A stretch of 31,026 nt of DNA. It comes from a virus. Position numbers and translations under genes: made by a program. The notes under the pieces were generated by a model that did not search any database, was not told the DNA's origin, and saw only the letters and a list, made by a program, of their open reading frames with translations. Positions 4,981 to 12,639 of the stretch are shown here, piece by piece (the stretch's first letter is position 1; every line of letters starts with the position of its first letter). The stretch covers positions 1 through 31,026 of IMG/VR virus record IMGVR_UViG_3300032086_001968. One strand, 5' to 3'.

Positions 4981-5026
4981 TGGGGCGCGCTCTTCTTGGC
5001 ATTTCTGCGCAACACGTTTGGCCCCA
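4981..5026 (-). repeat. Array unit 9 (first transcribed)
   Basis: Stem TGGGGC/GCCCCA, 34-nt interior at 4987-5020. In RNA sense, spacer A is AACGTGTTG and spacer B is AGAAGAGCG, around core GCAGAAATGC. Confidence 0.85.
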
Positions 5027-5032
5027 TAAACA

Positions 5033-5572
5033 TCATGACACCATGACGTCTGTGTGAATTGCCTCTACATCTTCGATCTTCCAGACATCCCGAACAATCT
5101 TATCTTCGGGCATCTTCTTTAAAATCGCAGACAGAAACTTATGGTTACGGCGATGCGTGTTCGCCTTCAAACCTTCTTTGTGCACGACGTGCTCCAGATC
5201 ACTCTTCATCGCGTCGCCAAGGCAGATGCCCAAGTCAGGTAGTGCGAAGTAATCAAAGATATTTTTCGCATAGAGCGCCGCCGTGTTTTTGAGAGACACG
5301 CTTGGAACGGAATGCTCGCCCTTTTGCAAGAGTACCTGCTTGGAGATCTTCTCAGCTTGCTTTCTAAAGCTGGCACGATTTCCCCGCGACCTTGCACTTA
5401 CATCCTCAGACGCAATGCGCTGCAAGTAACGTGCGGTCGCCGCATCGCGTAATTCCTTGTCGTTGCGTAACATCTGAAGATATTTTTCCGCAGCTTCTTT
5501 CTGCGTTTTAGAGCCATCCCAAGCCTTATCAATGGCTTCCAAAACAATCGGGTTTCTCATTTGATAGGTCAT
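5033..5572 (-). CDS. Protein of unknown function upstream of the array
   Basis: 179 residues from ATG 5572 (MTYQMRNPIVLEAIDKAWDG). This start overlaps the stop of the preceding gene by four bases; a GTG at 5581 is in frame but less likely. The protein is basic and helical, with a KQAEKISKQVLLQKGEHS stretch and a C-terminal segment HRRNHKFLSAILKKMPEDK. No family is recognised. The stop is 7 bp before the first hairpin of the array, so gene and array share a transcript. A nucleic-acid-binding role is possible from charge alone. Confidence 0.65.
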   Translation of the reverse strand: MTYQMRNPIVLEAIDKAWDGSKTQKEAAEKYLQMLRNDKELRDAATARYLQRIASEDVSARSRGNRASFRKQAEKISKQVLLQKGEHSVPSVSLKNTAALYAKNIFDYFALPDLGICLGDAMKSDLEHVVHKEGLKANTHRRNHKFLSAILKKMPEDKIVRDVWKIEDVEAIHTDVMVS

Positions 5573-5664
5573 AGCCACCACCCCGCGCTGATACCTGTTA
5601 CAAAAACCATTGCCATGAGTATGACGATGCCGAAGATGATCCAGTCTTGCTTATCGATATTCAT
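5569..5664 (-). CDS. Single-span membrane micropeptide
   Basis: 31 residues, MNIDKQDWIIFGIVILMAMV then FVTGISAGWWL, essentially one transmembrane helix. The start is backed by a very strong GGAGGAGGGC site and a four-base overlap with the preceding stop (ATGA); the stop overlaps the next start in the same way. The function is unknown. Such peptides in early phage operons are often host-membrane effectors. Confidence 0.6.
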   Translation of the reverse strand: MNIDKQDWIIFGIVILMAMVFVTGISAGWWL

Positions 5665-5951
5665 TTGCCCTCCTCCCAAGGTGCGCGGCTCAATGTGACC
5701 TGCATGTTTTCCTGATGTTTCTTTTGGCTGCCGAGCGCGACCTTCGTGTTGAAGTCAACGCGAGGGTGCGGCTTGATTGGCGGAAACGCATTGGCGACAG
5801 TCTCAGGGCGCTCGTAAATCATTACGGAAGAACGCTTGGCGGGATACGGCCGGCCATAAAGTAAAGTGTCCAATTCTTCGAGGGTGTCGGCGTTGACCGA
5901 CAGCCTCTCGTTTGTACCAGATTGAATAAATTCAGCGAAGAAGCGTTTCAT
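5661..5951 (-). CDS. Unknown small protein
   Basis: 96 residues, MKRFFAEFIQSGTNERLSVN at the start. The first 50 residues look like an alpha/beta unit (FAEFIQSG, then TLEELDTLLYG). The rest is Pro-rich (FPPIKPHPRVDFN) and ends in a polar tail. Its ATG shares a base with the stop of the upstream gene (TGATG). No family is recognised. Confidence 0.65.
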   Translation of the reverse strand: MKRFFAEFIQSGTNERLSVNADTLEELDTLLYGRPYPAKRSSVMIYERPETVANAFPPIKPHPRVDFNTKVALGSQKKHQENMQVTLSRAPWEEGK

Positions 5952-6517
5952 CAGTACGCCTCCCCGTTTACTGTGACTTTGGTAGGGCGCTGGATGATGG
6001 TTTGCCTTACGCCGTCGCGCTCGCCGTGCTCTTTAACCTTGGCCATGCAAACCACTTCGGCGCCCTTAGTCCAGCATTGTGATCCTTTGTAGACGATGAC
6101 ATTTCCATGAATATCGCGGCAGAGGTTGATGTAGCTATGCCCAAAGTCATGGTAAAAACAGATCGTGTGGCTGACTGTAAGGCGCCATTCTTGGCGCTCT
6201 CCGACTACACCTACGTGCTGGCTTCCAGCATCCCTCGCAGCCCACTCTGCGCGTCTTTTAGCGTCGCCTTCGATGCTTTTACGGACTGCTTTGGTTTGGC
6301 CCTCAGTCAACGCACCCCACTCATGGATGGCTTCCTTCATGTCACCCCAGAAGCCTTTGTGGCCGTTGTCATAGCTTTTGCAGTTGATGTAAGTTTCCAA
6401 CTCGTCAGCGTCAGGGTTTGCCTCAAGCCACTTTTTATAACGTGTTTTGCTGGCGTTTGCTTTAATTTTGTTTTGGATTGCGCGCTCATAAGCAGCTTCG
6501 TTTTCGATGTAGGGCAT
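5951..6517 (-). CDS. Phage protein with possible OB-fold C-terminal domain
   Basis: 188 residues from ATG 6517 (MPYIENEAAYERAIQNKIKA), preceded by GGAGAG; an ATG 12 bases further upstream lacks a site. The N-terminal 100 residues are helical and charged. From about residue 100 the sequence GVVGERQEWRLTVSHTICFY, then GNVIVYKGSQCW, then CMAKVKEHGERDGVRQTIIQ resembles a beta-barrel block found at the end of several phage proteins, with the five-strand spacing of an OB fold. A single-stranded nucleic acid binding role is possible but only inferred. It is the first gene of the operon that carries the array and Tas-like gene. Confidence 0.6.
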   Translation of the reverse strand: MPYIENEAAYERAIQNKIKANASKTRYKKWLEANPDADELETYINCKSYDNGHKGFWGDMKEAIHEWGALTEGQTKAVRKSIEGDAKRRAEWAARDAGSQHVGVVGERQEWRLTVSHTICFYHDFGHSYINLCRDIHGNVIVYKGSQCWTKGAEVVCMAKVKEHGERDGVRQTIIQRPTKVTVNGEAY

Positions 6518-6541
6518 TTTTCTCTCCACTCCTGATACCCC

Positions 6542-6571
6542 CTGTTAACATGTGGTGAACAGGCGGTCAAC
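6542..6571 (-). promoter_or_regulatory. Promoter of the Tas-containing operon, with three 11-bp-spaced boxes
   Basis: On the minus strand TTGACC (6565-6570), 17 bp and TAACAG (6542-6547) form the best promoter of the set. Three boxes, GTTGAC, GTTCAC and GTTAAC, follow each other at exactly 11-bp intervals across it. The ATG at 6517 is about 25 bp downstream. The element starts right after the T-run of the late-operon terminator. Confidence 0.65.
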
Positions 6572-6601
6572 AAAAAAATGGCCCCGCTCGAAAGCAGGGC
6601 C
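6572..6601 (-). terminator. Terminator of the late structural operon
   Basis: On the minus strand GGCCCTGCT-TTCG-AGCGGGGCC forms a 9-bp stem (one G-U pair) with a TTCG loop, followed by ATTTTTTT. It isolates the accessory operon from late read-through. Confidence 0.8.
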
Positions 6602-6680
6602 AGTCCAACAGGGAGGAGAAGTAAAAGAACAACCTTCTACACCAATAGCTTTACACATACTTCACAAGAAGTACAATAAT

Positions 6681-6697
6681 GTTTAAAACAAGTTAAC
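6681..6697 (+). promoter_or_regulatory. Paired GTTAAC-like boxes upstream of a small plus gene
   Basis: GTTTAA and GTTAAC lie 11 bp apart, 22 bp before the ATG at 6719. Promoter hexamers are weaker here than at the other sites (GTACAA, 17 bp, TAACGT). Confidence 0.4.
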
Positions 6698-6718
6698 GTA
6701 ATATTTTAGGAGGATACG

Positions 6719-6898
6719 ATGGGTGAAGACCAGTACAGAGAGCTTATTGACAAGCTGAAGCGCCCGCACCGCGTAATGAACCAGAACGCGCTTCACCGCG
6801 CGTGCGAGGAAGCCGCCATACTCATAGAGCAAATGGAGGCGCGCATTAAGGAGTTGCAGACGTCGCCTAGTAAGAAGGCATCCCCAAAGCGCGCATGA
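6719..6898 (+). CDS. Small coiled-coil phage protein
   Basis: 59 residues on the plus strand, MGEDQYRELIDKLKRPHRVM at the start, with a perfect AGGAGG site at 6708-6713. Residues 22-48 (NALHRACEEAAILIEQMEARIKELQ) form a helix typical of small phage proteins that contain ELIDxL plus coiled coil; the tail is basic. It runs convergently into the 3' end of the large ejection-protein gene, overlapping it by 32 bp. Its own box-type regulatory site suggests early or independent expression. The function is unknown. Confidence 0.7.
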   Translation: MGEDQYRELIDKLKRPHRVMNQNALHRACEEAAILIEQMEARIKELQTSPSKKASPKRA

Positions 6899-9251
6899 GT
6901 TGCTGCGTGGGGCTTAGTCTCTCGTCTTGCTGGGCCTGCCCGATACCTAAGCTCATTGCGCCCCTTTGAACCGCTTCTGCGGCACTTTGCCTACCCGCTT
7001 GTGCGCGCTCTATGGCCGGCGCCAGAGACTGCAAGCGCGACGCCTGTAGCAGCAATTGCTCCGGCGTCATGCGTTGTGTTAAGACAGGCGCCATCTCTTC
7101 CGTCAGCCGCTCTATGCGCTGCGACTGAGGCGTGCTGCCGACGAGCGCCTCTGTCGCCTTTTTGGCGCCGACCGTAAGCAAGCCCTGCTCTCCGACTTCT
7201 TCCGCTAAAGACTTGCCGGTGATTTCCTTAAGGCGCTCCATTAAGACTTGACGATTAAACGTCGCTGAGTTTCTCGACGCCAGCGCCCGCATCATCATGG
7301 CCTCAGACGTGTCGCGGATCTGCTTGCCGATGATGTCTGCGTCCTCGTCGCCAAGGACCATGCGCAGCTTCGTCGCCACGGCGCGCGTGTTCATTGCCTT
7401 TAAAGTTGCCAGAGCTTCAATTATTTCTTGCTCGCTTGACGCTGTTACCGGCTTTTTAGCGTTTGCCGCAATCTCGTCTATGCGATTGCGCAGAGCTTGG
7501 CGAAGCTGCCCTACGGATACGTCATCCATATTCTCTATGGAGAGCATAACATCTTCGCGCGTGACTTTTGGGTTAAGTATGTTGTCGCCAAGATCCGCGG
7601 CGTTTCTCATATCATCGACATCGTTAGCAACGGCGCGCGCGTCTTTATACGATGGGCTCACGTCATCCAGCGATTTCCGCAAGTTAAATGCGAATTTGCG
7701 CAGTGACATATACTCAGACATATCGCCGGCGCGCTTAGCTACATCGCTTAAACCAAAAAGCCTTCTTGATAAAACGTCTACCATTTCGACCGTAGGCACG
7801 CGAAATACTGTGTAAGATCCATCCGCGTTTGAGGTGACGCTTAGATCCGCTCTTTGTGAGGCTGGGATGTTTTCAAACACCTCATTTAGCTCGGCCTCTT
7901 TTACACGCTGCCCACCCAAAAAGTCAGTAGGGACACCGTCCCTTCTTAACGCTTTTTTAGCTTGTGAGAGTTCTTCTGGCGACGCTCTATTGACAAGCTC
8001 AATAACTCTGGCGCCTTTTTCTGTGTCTGGGTCAATTTTGACACTATACGCCTCACCATATATTTTTTGACGCTCTTCTCTGGTACTCTCCATGATCCCA
8101 GACTTTTGCGTTTTAATGCCGCCATCTTTAGTCACCTCGCCAAGCACGGTGTCGAGAGTTTTATTTAAATCGTTAGACGCTGCAACGGCTGTCTCGTTTA
8201 AGTTGTCTGTTGCTATTTTGGCGCCCTTGCCGCTGCTTTGTGAAATCGTGTCAAGCAGGCTTGCGGTATTCGGACCCACCGCAACCAAGCTGCCGTATGG
8301 ACCAGAGTTTTCTACGGACTGCACGGCGTCCGCCGCGTCCTTGGCCAAGGTATCCGCCACCACTGATGCCGCTTCTCTTTTGAAGCCAAGGCTTTCGATA
8401 ATGTCCTTGACTGGACGTTCTAAGTATTTCCCATACCCGTAGCCTACGGCGCCCGCAATTGGTGCACCCGCGGCGCCAAAGAGCCCGCCGCCAACGGCGC
8501 CGGATGTTGCCTGCCTCTGCGCCTCATCGACGCCGCCTTCGCCATATCCGGCAATTAGCCCCTCCAAGCCGCCAAGGGTGGTCCCATAAAGGCCACCTTG
8601 GCCTATTTTACCCACCATACTGTCGGCGCGCAGCGCCGGCGCAAAAGGAGCCGCCGTTGCCACGCCGGTGGCGAGGCGGGAGGCGCCAGAGGTAATAGGT
8701 GCCTCTTGCTCTCTGCGCTCTATGGCTTGGCCAATTAATCCCGTGGCCGCTTCTGGCGAGATGCCTTCGCCGCCCTCAAATAAATACGGAATGCCGGTTT
8801 TACTTATTGTGGAAGCTAATTGGCCAGCTACCGGCTCAACGTATCCACGCACAAACGGCATGCCTTTTGCGGCGGATAGTACGCGCGTCGGAAGCTCTCC
8901 AATTAATTCTTGAGCGGTTTCTCCTTTTACGACTGAGCCAACGTCTCCCTTGGCGGCTCTGATCTGCGCTATTCTTGCTGGATCTGTCGTCGAGAAGCCT
9001 TCGTCGAAATATGTCTCCGCCCCGTCCGGCATCTTAACGATCATGCCGCCGCCAGTAAATCGCTCGACAACTTCCGTTCCGGCAGGCGCCGGCTTATCGT
9101 ATCCCTGCAATTTGATTTTATTAGCAAAGCTGGAAAAGTTGTCGAAATTATCCGTGTAATGCTTATTATATAAGTATTCGGCTAATGTCTGGTCGTCCAT
9201 CTCGCTTAGCTCAGGGTTTTTAGATCTGAAACGCTTTAAAAAGTCTGACAT
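6867..9251 (-). CDS. Large internal virion / DNA-ejection protein
   Basis: 794 residues. An N-terminal helical segment (MSDFLKRFRSKNPELSEMDD) and a small beta region are followed by two or three Gly/Ala-rich hydrophobic stretches (about 150-265, for example GAVGGGLFGAAGAPIAGAVG) that could insert in a membrane, then a long helical body to the C-terminus. Position after the transglycosylase protein at the end of the late operon and these features fit ejection proteins, which leave the capsid to form the trans-envelope conduit. No enzyme domain is visible. It is the last gene before the late terminator. Confidence 0.7.
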   Translation of the reverse strand: MSDFLKRFRSKNPELSEMDDQTLAEYLYNKHYTDNFDNFSSFANKIKLQGYDKPAPAGTEVVERFTGGGMIVKMPDGAETYFDEGFSTTDPARIAQIRAAKGDVGSVVKGETAQELIGELPTRVLSAAKGMPFVRGYVEPVAGQLASTISKTGIPYLFEGGEGISPEAATGLIGQAIERREQEAPITSGASRLATGVATAAPFAPALRADSMVGKIGQGGLYGTTLGGLEGLIAGYGEGGVDEAQRQATSGAVGGGLFGAAGAPIAGAVGYGYGKYLERPVKDIIESLGFKREAASVVADTLAKDAADAVQSVENSGPYGSLVAVGPNTASLLDTISQSSGKGAKIATDNLNETAVAASNDLNKTLDTVLGEVTKDGGIKTQKSGIMESTREERQKIYGEAYSVKIDPDTEKGARVIELVNRASPEELSQAKKALRRDGVPTDFLGGQRVKEAELNEVFENIPASQRADLSVTSNADGSYTVFRVPTVEMVDVLSRRLFGLSDVAKRAGDMSEYMSLRKFAFNLRKSLDDVSPSYKDARAVANDVDDMRNAADLGDNILNPKVTREDVMLSIENMDDVSVGQLRQALRNRIDEIAANAKKPVTASSEQEIIEALATLKAMNTRAVATKLRMVLGDEDADIIGKQIRDTSEAMMMRALASRNSATFNRQVLMERLKEITGKSLAEEVGEQGLLTVGAKKATEALVGSTPQSQRIERLTEEMAPVLTQRMTPEQLLLQASRLQSLAPAIERAQAGRQSAAEAVQRGAMSLGIGQAQQDERLSPTQQLMRALGMPSY

Positions 9252-9264
9252 CTTTTACCCCTTA

Positions 9265-10680
9265 CTATAAAATGCCTAAAGGATCTTGTTGATCTTCTGG
9301 CTCTGGGTCGCCTGCCAGCCAAGGAGGTTCCCCGCCCAATGCTTGGTCGAGTTTGGCTTTATCATTTGTAGTTAAATACGCTTTTCTAATAATTTTTTCA
9401 TAATTACGTTTGATTTTGTTCAAGTCAGCCAAAACTTTTTCTTTCTTTTGGTTAAAATTTAACTTTTGAATGTCACTTTCAAGTAGTTCGAGCTCTTTCT
9501 CGGAGACAGATCCTAAAGTCGCCCCGCTGGCCTTTAGGTTCATAAGTGCGTCCAGAGCCATATTTGATCTTAGAGTTTGAGCGTCAATTCGTACCTGTCC
9601 CGCTTCAGTCCACGGTATTTTTCCAAACATCCAACCCCAAAGCCCTGTGGTGCCTTCTTTTTCTTTAACTGTTCTTAGCAGATCGTCCACTGTCGCAAGT
9701 GTGGCGCTTGCGCTAGAGGCAGCGGCTGTCTCCGCTTTTTGCGTTGCCTCTATTCTGTCGGCCTCTTTAACCAGCATGTCTATCATTGGCGTCAGGGTAA
9801 CGGTTGGGTTCATTGCTTGAAACTGCGCGAGTTGCTGCGCCCTTGCGCGCAGTTGCTCTGGAGACATTTGCGAAAGATCCATGCCGCCAGTCATGCCTCC
9901 GCCCATTGTATCTCCGCCGCCAAACATTTTCTGCATCATCTGTTGCCGCGCCTGCGCCGCCTTCGCCTTACGCGCCTGATCGGAGCGCGTGGTGAAGTCT
10001 GACAGCAAATTCTGTACGCTGTTGCCCTCAAGACCTTGCAACGCCATCCCAGCGTCCTTGATAGCTGCGAATGAAAGCATTCTGCGCTGGGTCTTGGAGA
10101 GGTTTGCATATGGATCATTAGCCGCTTGAGATGCAACTTTTGCCGCTTCCTCTTCGCGTATTCTCCGCAAGAGCGCCGGCGTTACTGGCGTTCCCTCTCT
10201 CATGCTCTCTGGCACAATGTCTATGGGTGCGTTGACAGGTGCGCTTGAAGGGGCGCCGGTTTGAGAAACTATAGTCTTTTGATTAGGGTTCATGATATTA
10301 TTCCCCATTATTTTTTCGATGTAAGCCTGAGTTTCAGGATAATTAGGTATTCCACCTTTATCCCTTACCGTTTGAGGTCCAGCGTTATAAGCGGCCAAAG
10401 CCAAAGGATAGCTGCCAAACTCATCAAGCTGCATTTTCAGATATTTTGCAGATCCTTCTATATTTTGCTTTGGATCAAACCTATCTGTGATCCCAACGTC
10501 TTGTGCCGCCGCCTCGCCAAGCTGGCCATAGCCAACGTAATCTCTTCCACGAACCACGCTCTTTGCATTTGGGTCGAAACTACTTTCGGCAAAAAGCATT
10601 TTGGTAAATATGTCAGGATCGACCCCATATTGAGCCGCCATTTGCCTTGCATATACCCTTGGATCAAAGCTCTCAGCCAT
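9265..10680 (-). CDS. Virion-associated lytic transglycosylase / ejection protein
   Basis: 471 residues. Residues 8-125 are a goose-type/SLT transglycosylase domain: Glu32 in FAESSFDPNA is the catalytic acid, GYGQLGEAAAQDVG is the second motif, NIEGSAKYLK the third, and ALAAYNAGP the fourth. The remainder is helical with a Met/Gly-rich linker (about 250-270). Such proteins are packaged in the head and open the peptidoglycan during genome entry. The start overlaps the stop of the preceding gene. Placement between two other probable ejection proteins supports the role. Confidence 0.85.
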   Translation of the reverse strand: MAESFDPRVYARQMAAQYGVDPDIFTKMLFAESSFDPNAKSVVRGRDYVGYGQLGEAAAQDVGITDRFDPKQNIEGSAKYLKMQLDEFGSYPLALAAYNAGPQTVRDKGGIPNYPETQAYIEKIMGNNIMNPNQKTIVSQTGAPSSAPVNAPIDIVPESMREGTPVTPALLRRIREEEAAKVASQAANDPYANLSKTQRRMLSFAAIKDAGMALQGLEGNSVQNLLSDFTTRSDQARKAKAAQARQQMMQKMFGGGDTMGGGMTGGMDLSQMSPEQLRARAQQLAQFQAMNPTVTLTPMIDMLVKEADRIEATQKAETAAASSASATLATVDDLLRTVKEKEGTTGLWGWMFGKIPWTEAGQVRIDAQTLRSNMALDALMNLKASGATLGSVSEKELELLESDIQKLNFNQKKEKVLADLNKIKRNYEKIIRKAYLTTNDKAKLDQALGGEPPWLAGDPEPEDQQDPLGIL

Positions 10681-11540
10681 TATCCTATCCCGCTAAATCC
10701 GCCTAATCCTACTGGCCCGCCAAACGCAAGAGAGCCAAATGCGCTCAATCCTTTGCCAAGTCCAGACATCATGGTGCCAAGGCCACCCGTCGTCGTGGTC
10801 GTCGTGCCAATACCCGCTGGGAAGCCCGCATTGGCGCCAGAGAGCACGCCAAACTGTGTCAGAGGATAGGCGCGCGCCAATTCAAACTCTCTATACAGAG
10901 CATCCAATTCGCCCTGCCCCAAGCTCCGCGCCGCTTCGCCGGCGGTCATTTGAGAGCCAAGGATGGCAAGTTGGTTACTGAGGCTCGTTGAACCCGTATC
11001 GGCCAGCAAGCCCGCCGCCTGCATTTGCTGTAAGTCTTCCGCCGTTTTTCTAGCCACGGCGCTTTCGTAACCTCTCGTTTGTAAATTCCCCAGAGTTTCT
11101 GCCATGCCAACGTCATACGCGCCAAGCTCGGCACCGGCGCGCGTTTCAAATGCGGTGTTGCCAAATGCTTTACCGCGGCGCTGCGCAAGGTCCACCGTAC
11201 GCTCTTCACGCTGGCGCTCCATGCGCGCCATAGTTGGGTCGATGATGTTTTGTGTATACTGTTGTGTATACGCATTGATGTCTGCGGCGCGCTCCTCTGG
11301 CGTTTGGGTGGCAAACTTGCGGTATATGTCCGCAGCTTCTTTGATCTCGCTGGGTAATGTAAGAGCGCCGTAGCCGCCGTATGCAGTTTCTTGTAGTGGG
11401 TCAAACGGCTGGACAAACTCGCCCGTGTATTCCTCAAAGGGAGTTTCCGCTATATTCTTTGCAAAGGGGATGAGCGTTTCTGTAATGAACTCCTTCTGGA
11501 GCGGGTCCATTTCGCTTTTTGTTGTTTGCTTACTGCCCAT
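10680..11540 (-). CDS. Internal virion / ejection-apparatus protein
   Basis: 286 residues. The helical body (5-215) contains FDPLQETAYGGYGALTLPSE, a phrase common in podovirus internal proteins, followed by a Gly-rich hydrophobic C-terminus with a run of threonines (GIGTTTTTTGGLGTMMSG). By position and composition it resembles the smaller ejection proteins (functionally like P22 gp7/gp16 or T7 gp14), though it is not clearly homologous to either. It is transcribed directly upstream of the transglycosylase. Confidence 0.6.
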   Translation of the reverse strand: MGSKQTTKSEMDPLQKEFITETLIPFAKNIAETPFEEYTGEFVQPFDPLQETAYGGYGALTLPSEIKEAADIYRKFATQTPEERAADINAYTQQYTQNIIDPTMARMERQREERTVDLAQRRGKAFGNTAFETRAGAELGAYDVGMAETLGNLQTRGYESAVARKTAEDLQQMQAAGLLADTGSTSLSNQLAILGSQMTAGEAARSLGQGELDALYREFELARAYPLTQFGVLSGANAGFPAGIGTTTTTTGGLGTMMSGLGKGLSAFGSLAFGGPVGLGGFSGIG

Positions 11541-11542
11541 CT

Positions 11543-11989
11543 CTAAACCTCCGCCTCGAAGTGTCTATACATTTCTTTAAAGCCTGCCTTCTTGGCAATC
11601 CTCGAAAAGCCAATACGCCCGTCCGCTTCAATCGCGTCGAGCTTTCCGGCTTTTGCAAATTCTCTCAAGATACGCACCGCGTCCTCAATCCATAATTTCA
11701 TGTCCATGCCGCCTACATATTCTAGCAGTAAGGTGTTTCTTTGAGGGTGCTTCACGACGCTCGTTATGAACGCGGCAACCAGCGTGTCCTCCATGTGAAC
11801 GGTCCAAAGTAAAGACAGCCCACTCATAATATCGCCAAGCACATCCTCTTTACTGGCGTTGCGCTCGTTTACCCCAATCGCGGGAAGCAGCAATGGTAAT
11901 GCCTTTACCAGCACCCTCTCAGGTTCGTCAACAACGGGCAGCACGGTGATCCGTGGCTTTGCTCTCAATTGTACAACATTATCAATCAT
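11543..11989 (-). CDS. GNAT-like virion assembly protein (T7 gp13-like role)
   Basis: 148 residues. After an N-terminal arm, SLLWTVHMEDTLVAAFITSV, TLLLEYVGG, a helix with WIEDAVRILREFAKAGKLD, then FSRIAKKAGFKEMYRHFEAE follow the strand/helix order of acetyltransferase-fold proteins, including the final A-K-x-x-G-F turn. Podoviruses often carry such a GNAT-like protein beside the ejection proteins. The acetyl-CoA P-loop is not convincing, so it may be structural rather than catalytic. Confidence 0.6.
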   Translation of the reverse strand: MIDNVVQLRAKPRITVLPVVDEPERVLVKALPLLLPAIGVNERNASKEDVLGDIMSGLSLLWTVHMEDTLVAAFITSVVKHPQRNTLLLEYVGGMDMKLWIEDAVRILREFAKAGKLDAIEADGRIGFSRIAKKAGFKEMYRHFEAEV

Positions 11990-12639
11990 CCGTGAAGCCT
12001 TACCATTGATATGGTTGCAGAGGGTGTTGCTGGCGCAAAAGCAGTCGCGGCAACAGCCTCCAAATATCCGCTGGTGCTGTCAGTTGCCCACATAATTTCT
12101 ATGTAATCGCCAGCCGAAAGTTGTAAAATTGAGCTCTTAGTCACAACAAGCGTTGAGCCGTTTTGATGTAACGTGTTTTCCATTGCCGATTTGGAAATGT
12201 CTGTGCCGTTTATTTTTGTCCAGAACCACATTGTGACCGTTGCGGCAGAAGTTGACGCCATCTGAGTGGAATATGTTACCGAATACTGCCCCGCTTCATC
12301 CACAATCAAGCGGGAAGCGGGTGTTCCGTTTGTTATACCAGAGGCTAAGTCTTGAGTAAAAGTTAAGGCATAAGCGGTATTTATTGAGGCGGCAGTTTGG
12401 TTTGTACTAACAGTGCCATCGTAATGGCCATCCTCTAAGACTATTTGTCGAAACTCATTATTCTTTGACACAACGGGATACCCGTTCACATCATCCCACA
12501 AGATCACGCCGTTTTCTGACGGGTTATCGTCAGCCGTTTTAAAAGCCAGCTTGGCTAAGTTTCTTTGCAGGTACAAAGAAATCTGTCTACCCCATTGACG
12601 TAAGTCAGGGCCAATTGGGGGCAAAGCTGGTATAGGCAT
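11986..12639 (-). CDS. C1q/TNF-like jelly-roll tail-associated protein
   Basis: 217 residues. The N-terminus (IPALPPIGPDLRQWGRQISL) is a helical attachment segment. The C-terminal 130 residues (AGQYSVTYSTQMASTSAATV, then TMWFWTKINGTDI, then LSAGDYIEIMWATDS) have the strand pattern of C1q-like jelly rolls, which trimerise and bind ligands. It may decorate the virion or contribute to receptor binding. The start shares a base with the preceding stop (TAATG). Confidence 0.65.
   Translation of the reverse strand: MPIPALPPIGPDLRQWGRQISLYLQRNLAKLAFKTADDNPSENGVILWDDVNGYPVVSKNNEFRQIVLEDGHYDGTVSTNQTAASINTAYALTFTQDLASGITNGTPASRLIVDEAGQYSVTYSTQMASTSAATVTMWFWTKINGTDISKSAMENTLHQNGSTLVVTKSSILQLSAGDYIEIMWATDSTSGYLEAVAATAFAPATPSATISMVRLHG

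Larger units (their letters stand above)
4541..5026 (-). ncRNA. TIGR-like array: nine tandem dual-spacer hairpin units
   Basis: Read as minus-strand RNA, nine units each have a closing stem enclosing exactly 34 nt. The 34 nt are built as CA-N9-Y, a ten-base core GCAGAAATGC, and YA-N9-C (CC in unit 6). The core can fold as GCA/TGC capped by GAAA, or by GCAA in unit 6, both GNRA tetraloops. Unit 2 has a G-U pair that exists only in the minus-strand RNA. The stems differ between units but stay paired (for example TGGGGC/GCCCCA, TGGTGC/GCACCA, TTGGGC/GCCCAA), which is compensatory change. Core-to-core distances are 51, 53, 60, 52, 58, 60, 51 and 56, not multiples of three, so the open frame through it (4533-5036) is not a protein. 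Thirty-four nt plus the closing pair equals the 36-nt size of mature tigRNAs as I recall it. The array starts 7 bp after the 5033-5572 gene and precedes the Tas-like gene, in the same operon. Confidence 0.9.

Noticed and set aside
4541-5026. CRISPR array
   Set aside because: No 24-37 bp identical direct repeat with uniform spacers; the conserved core is only about 10-12 bp, the variable parts are 9 nt in pairs, and no cas gene is near.
4541-5026. Replication iterons or integron attC-like sites read as DNA
   Set aside because: Possible in principle, but the GNRA loop and the G-U pair are meaningful only on the minus-strand RNA, and the array is co-oriented within an operon next to a Tas-like gene. 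No integrase is present.
4533-5036. 167-codon open frame on the minus strand across the hairpin array
   Set aside because: The conserved core appears in different frames at successive units (spacings not multiples of three), composition is unlike protein, and the stems covary as RNA. The frame is open by chance.
7297-8962. Plus-strand frames opposite the large ejection-protein gene
   Set aside because: Antisense shadows: Ser/Arg/Ala-rich, no ribosome binding sites, many mutually overlapping.
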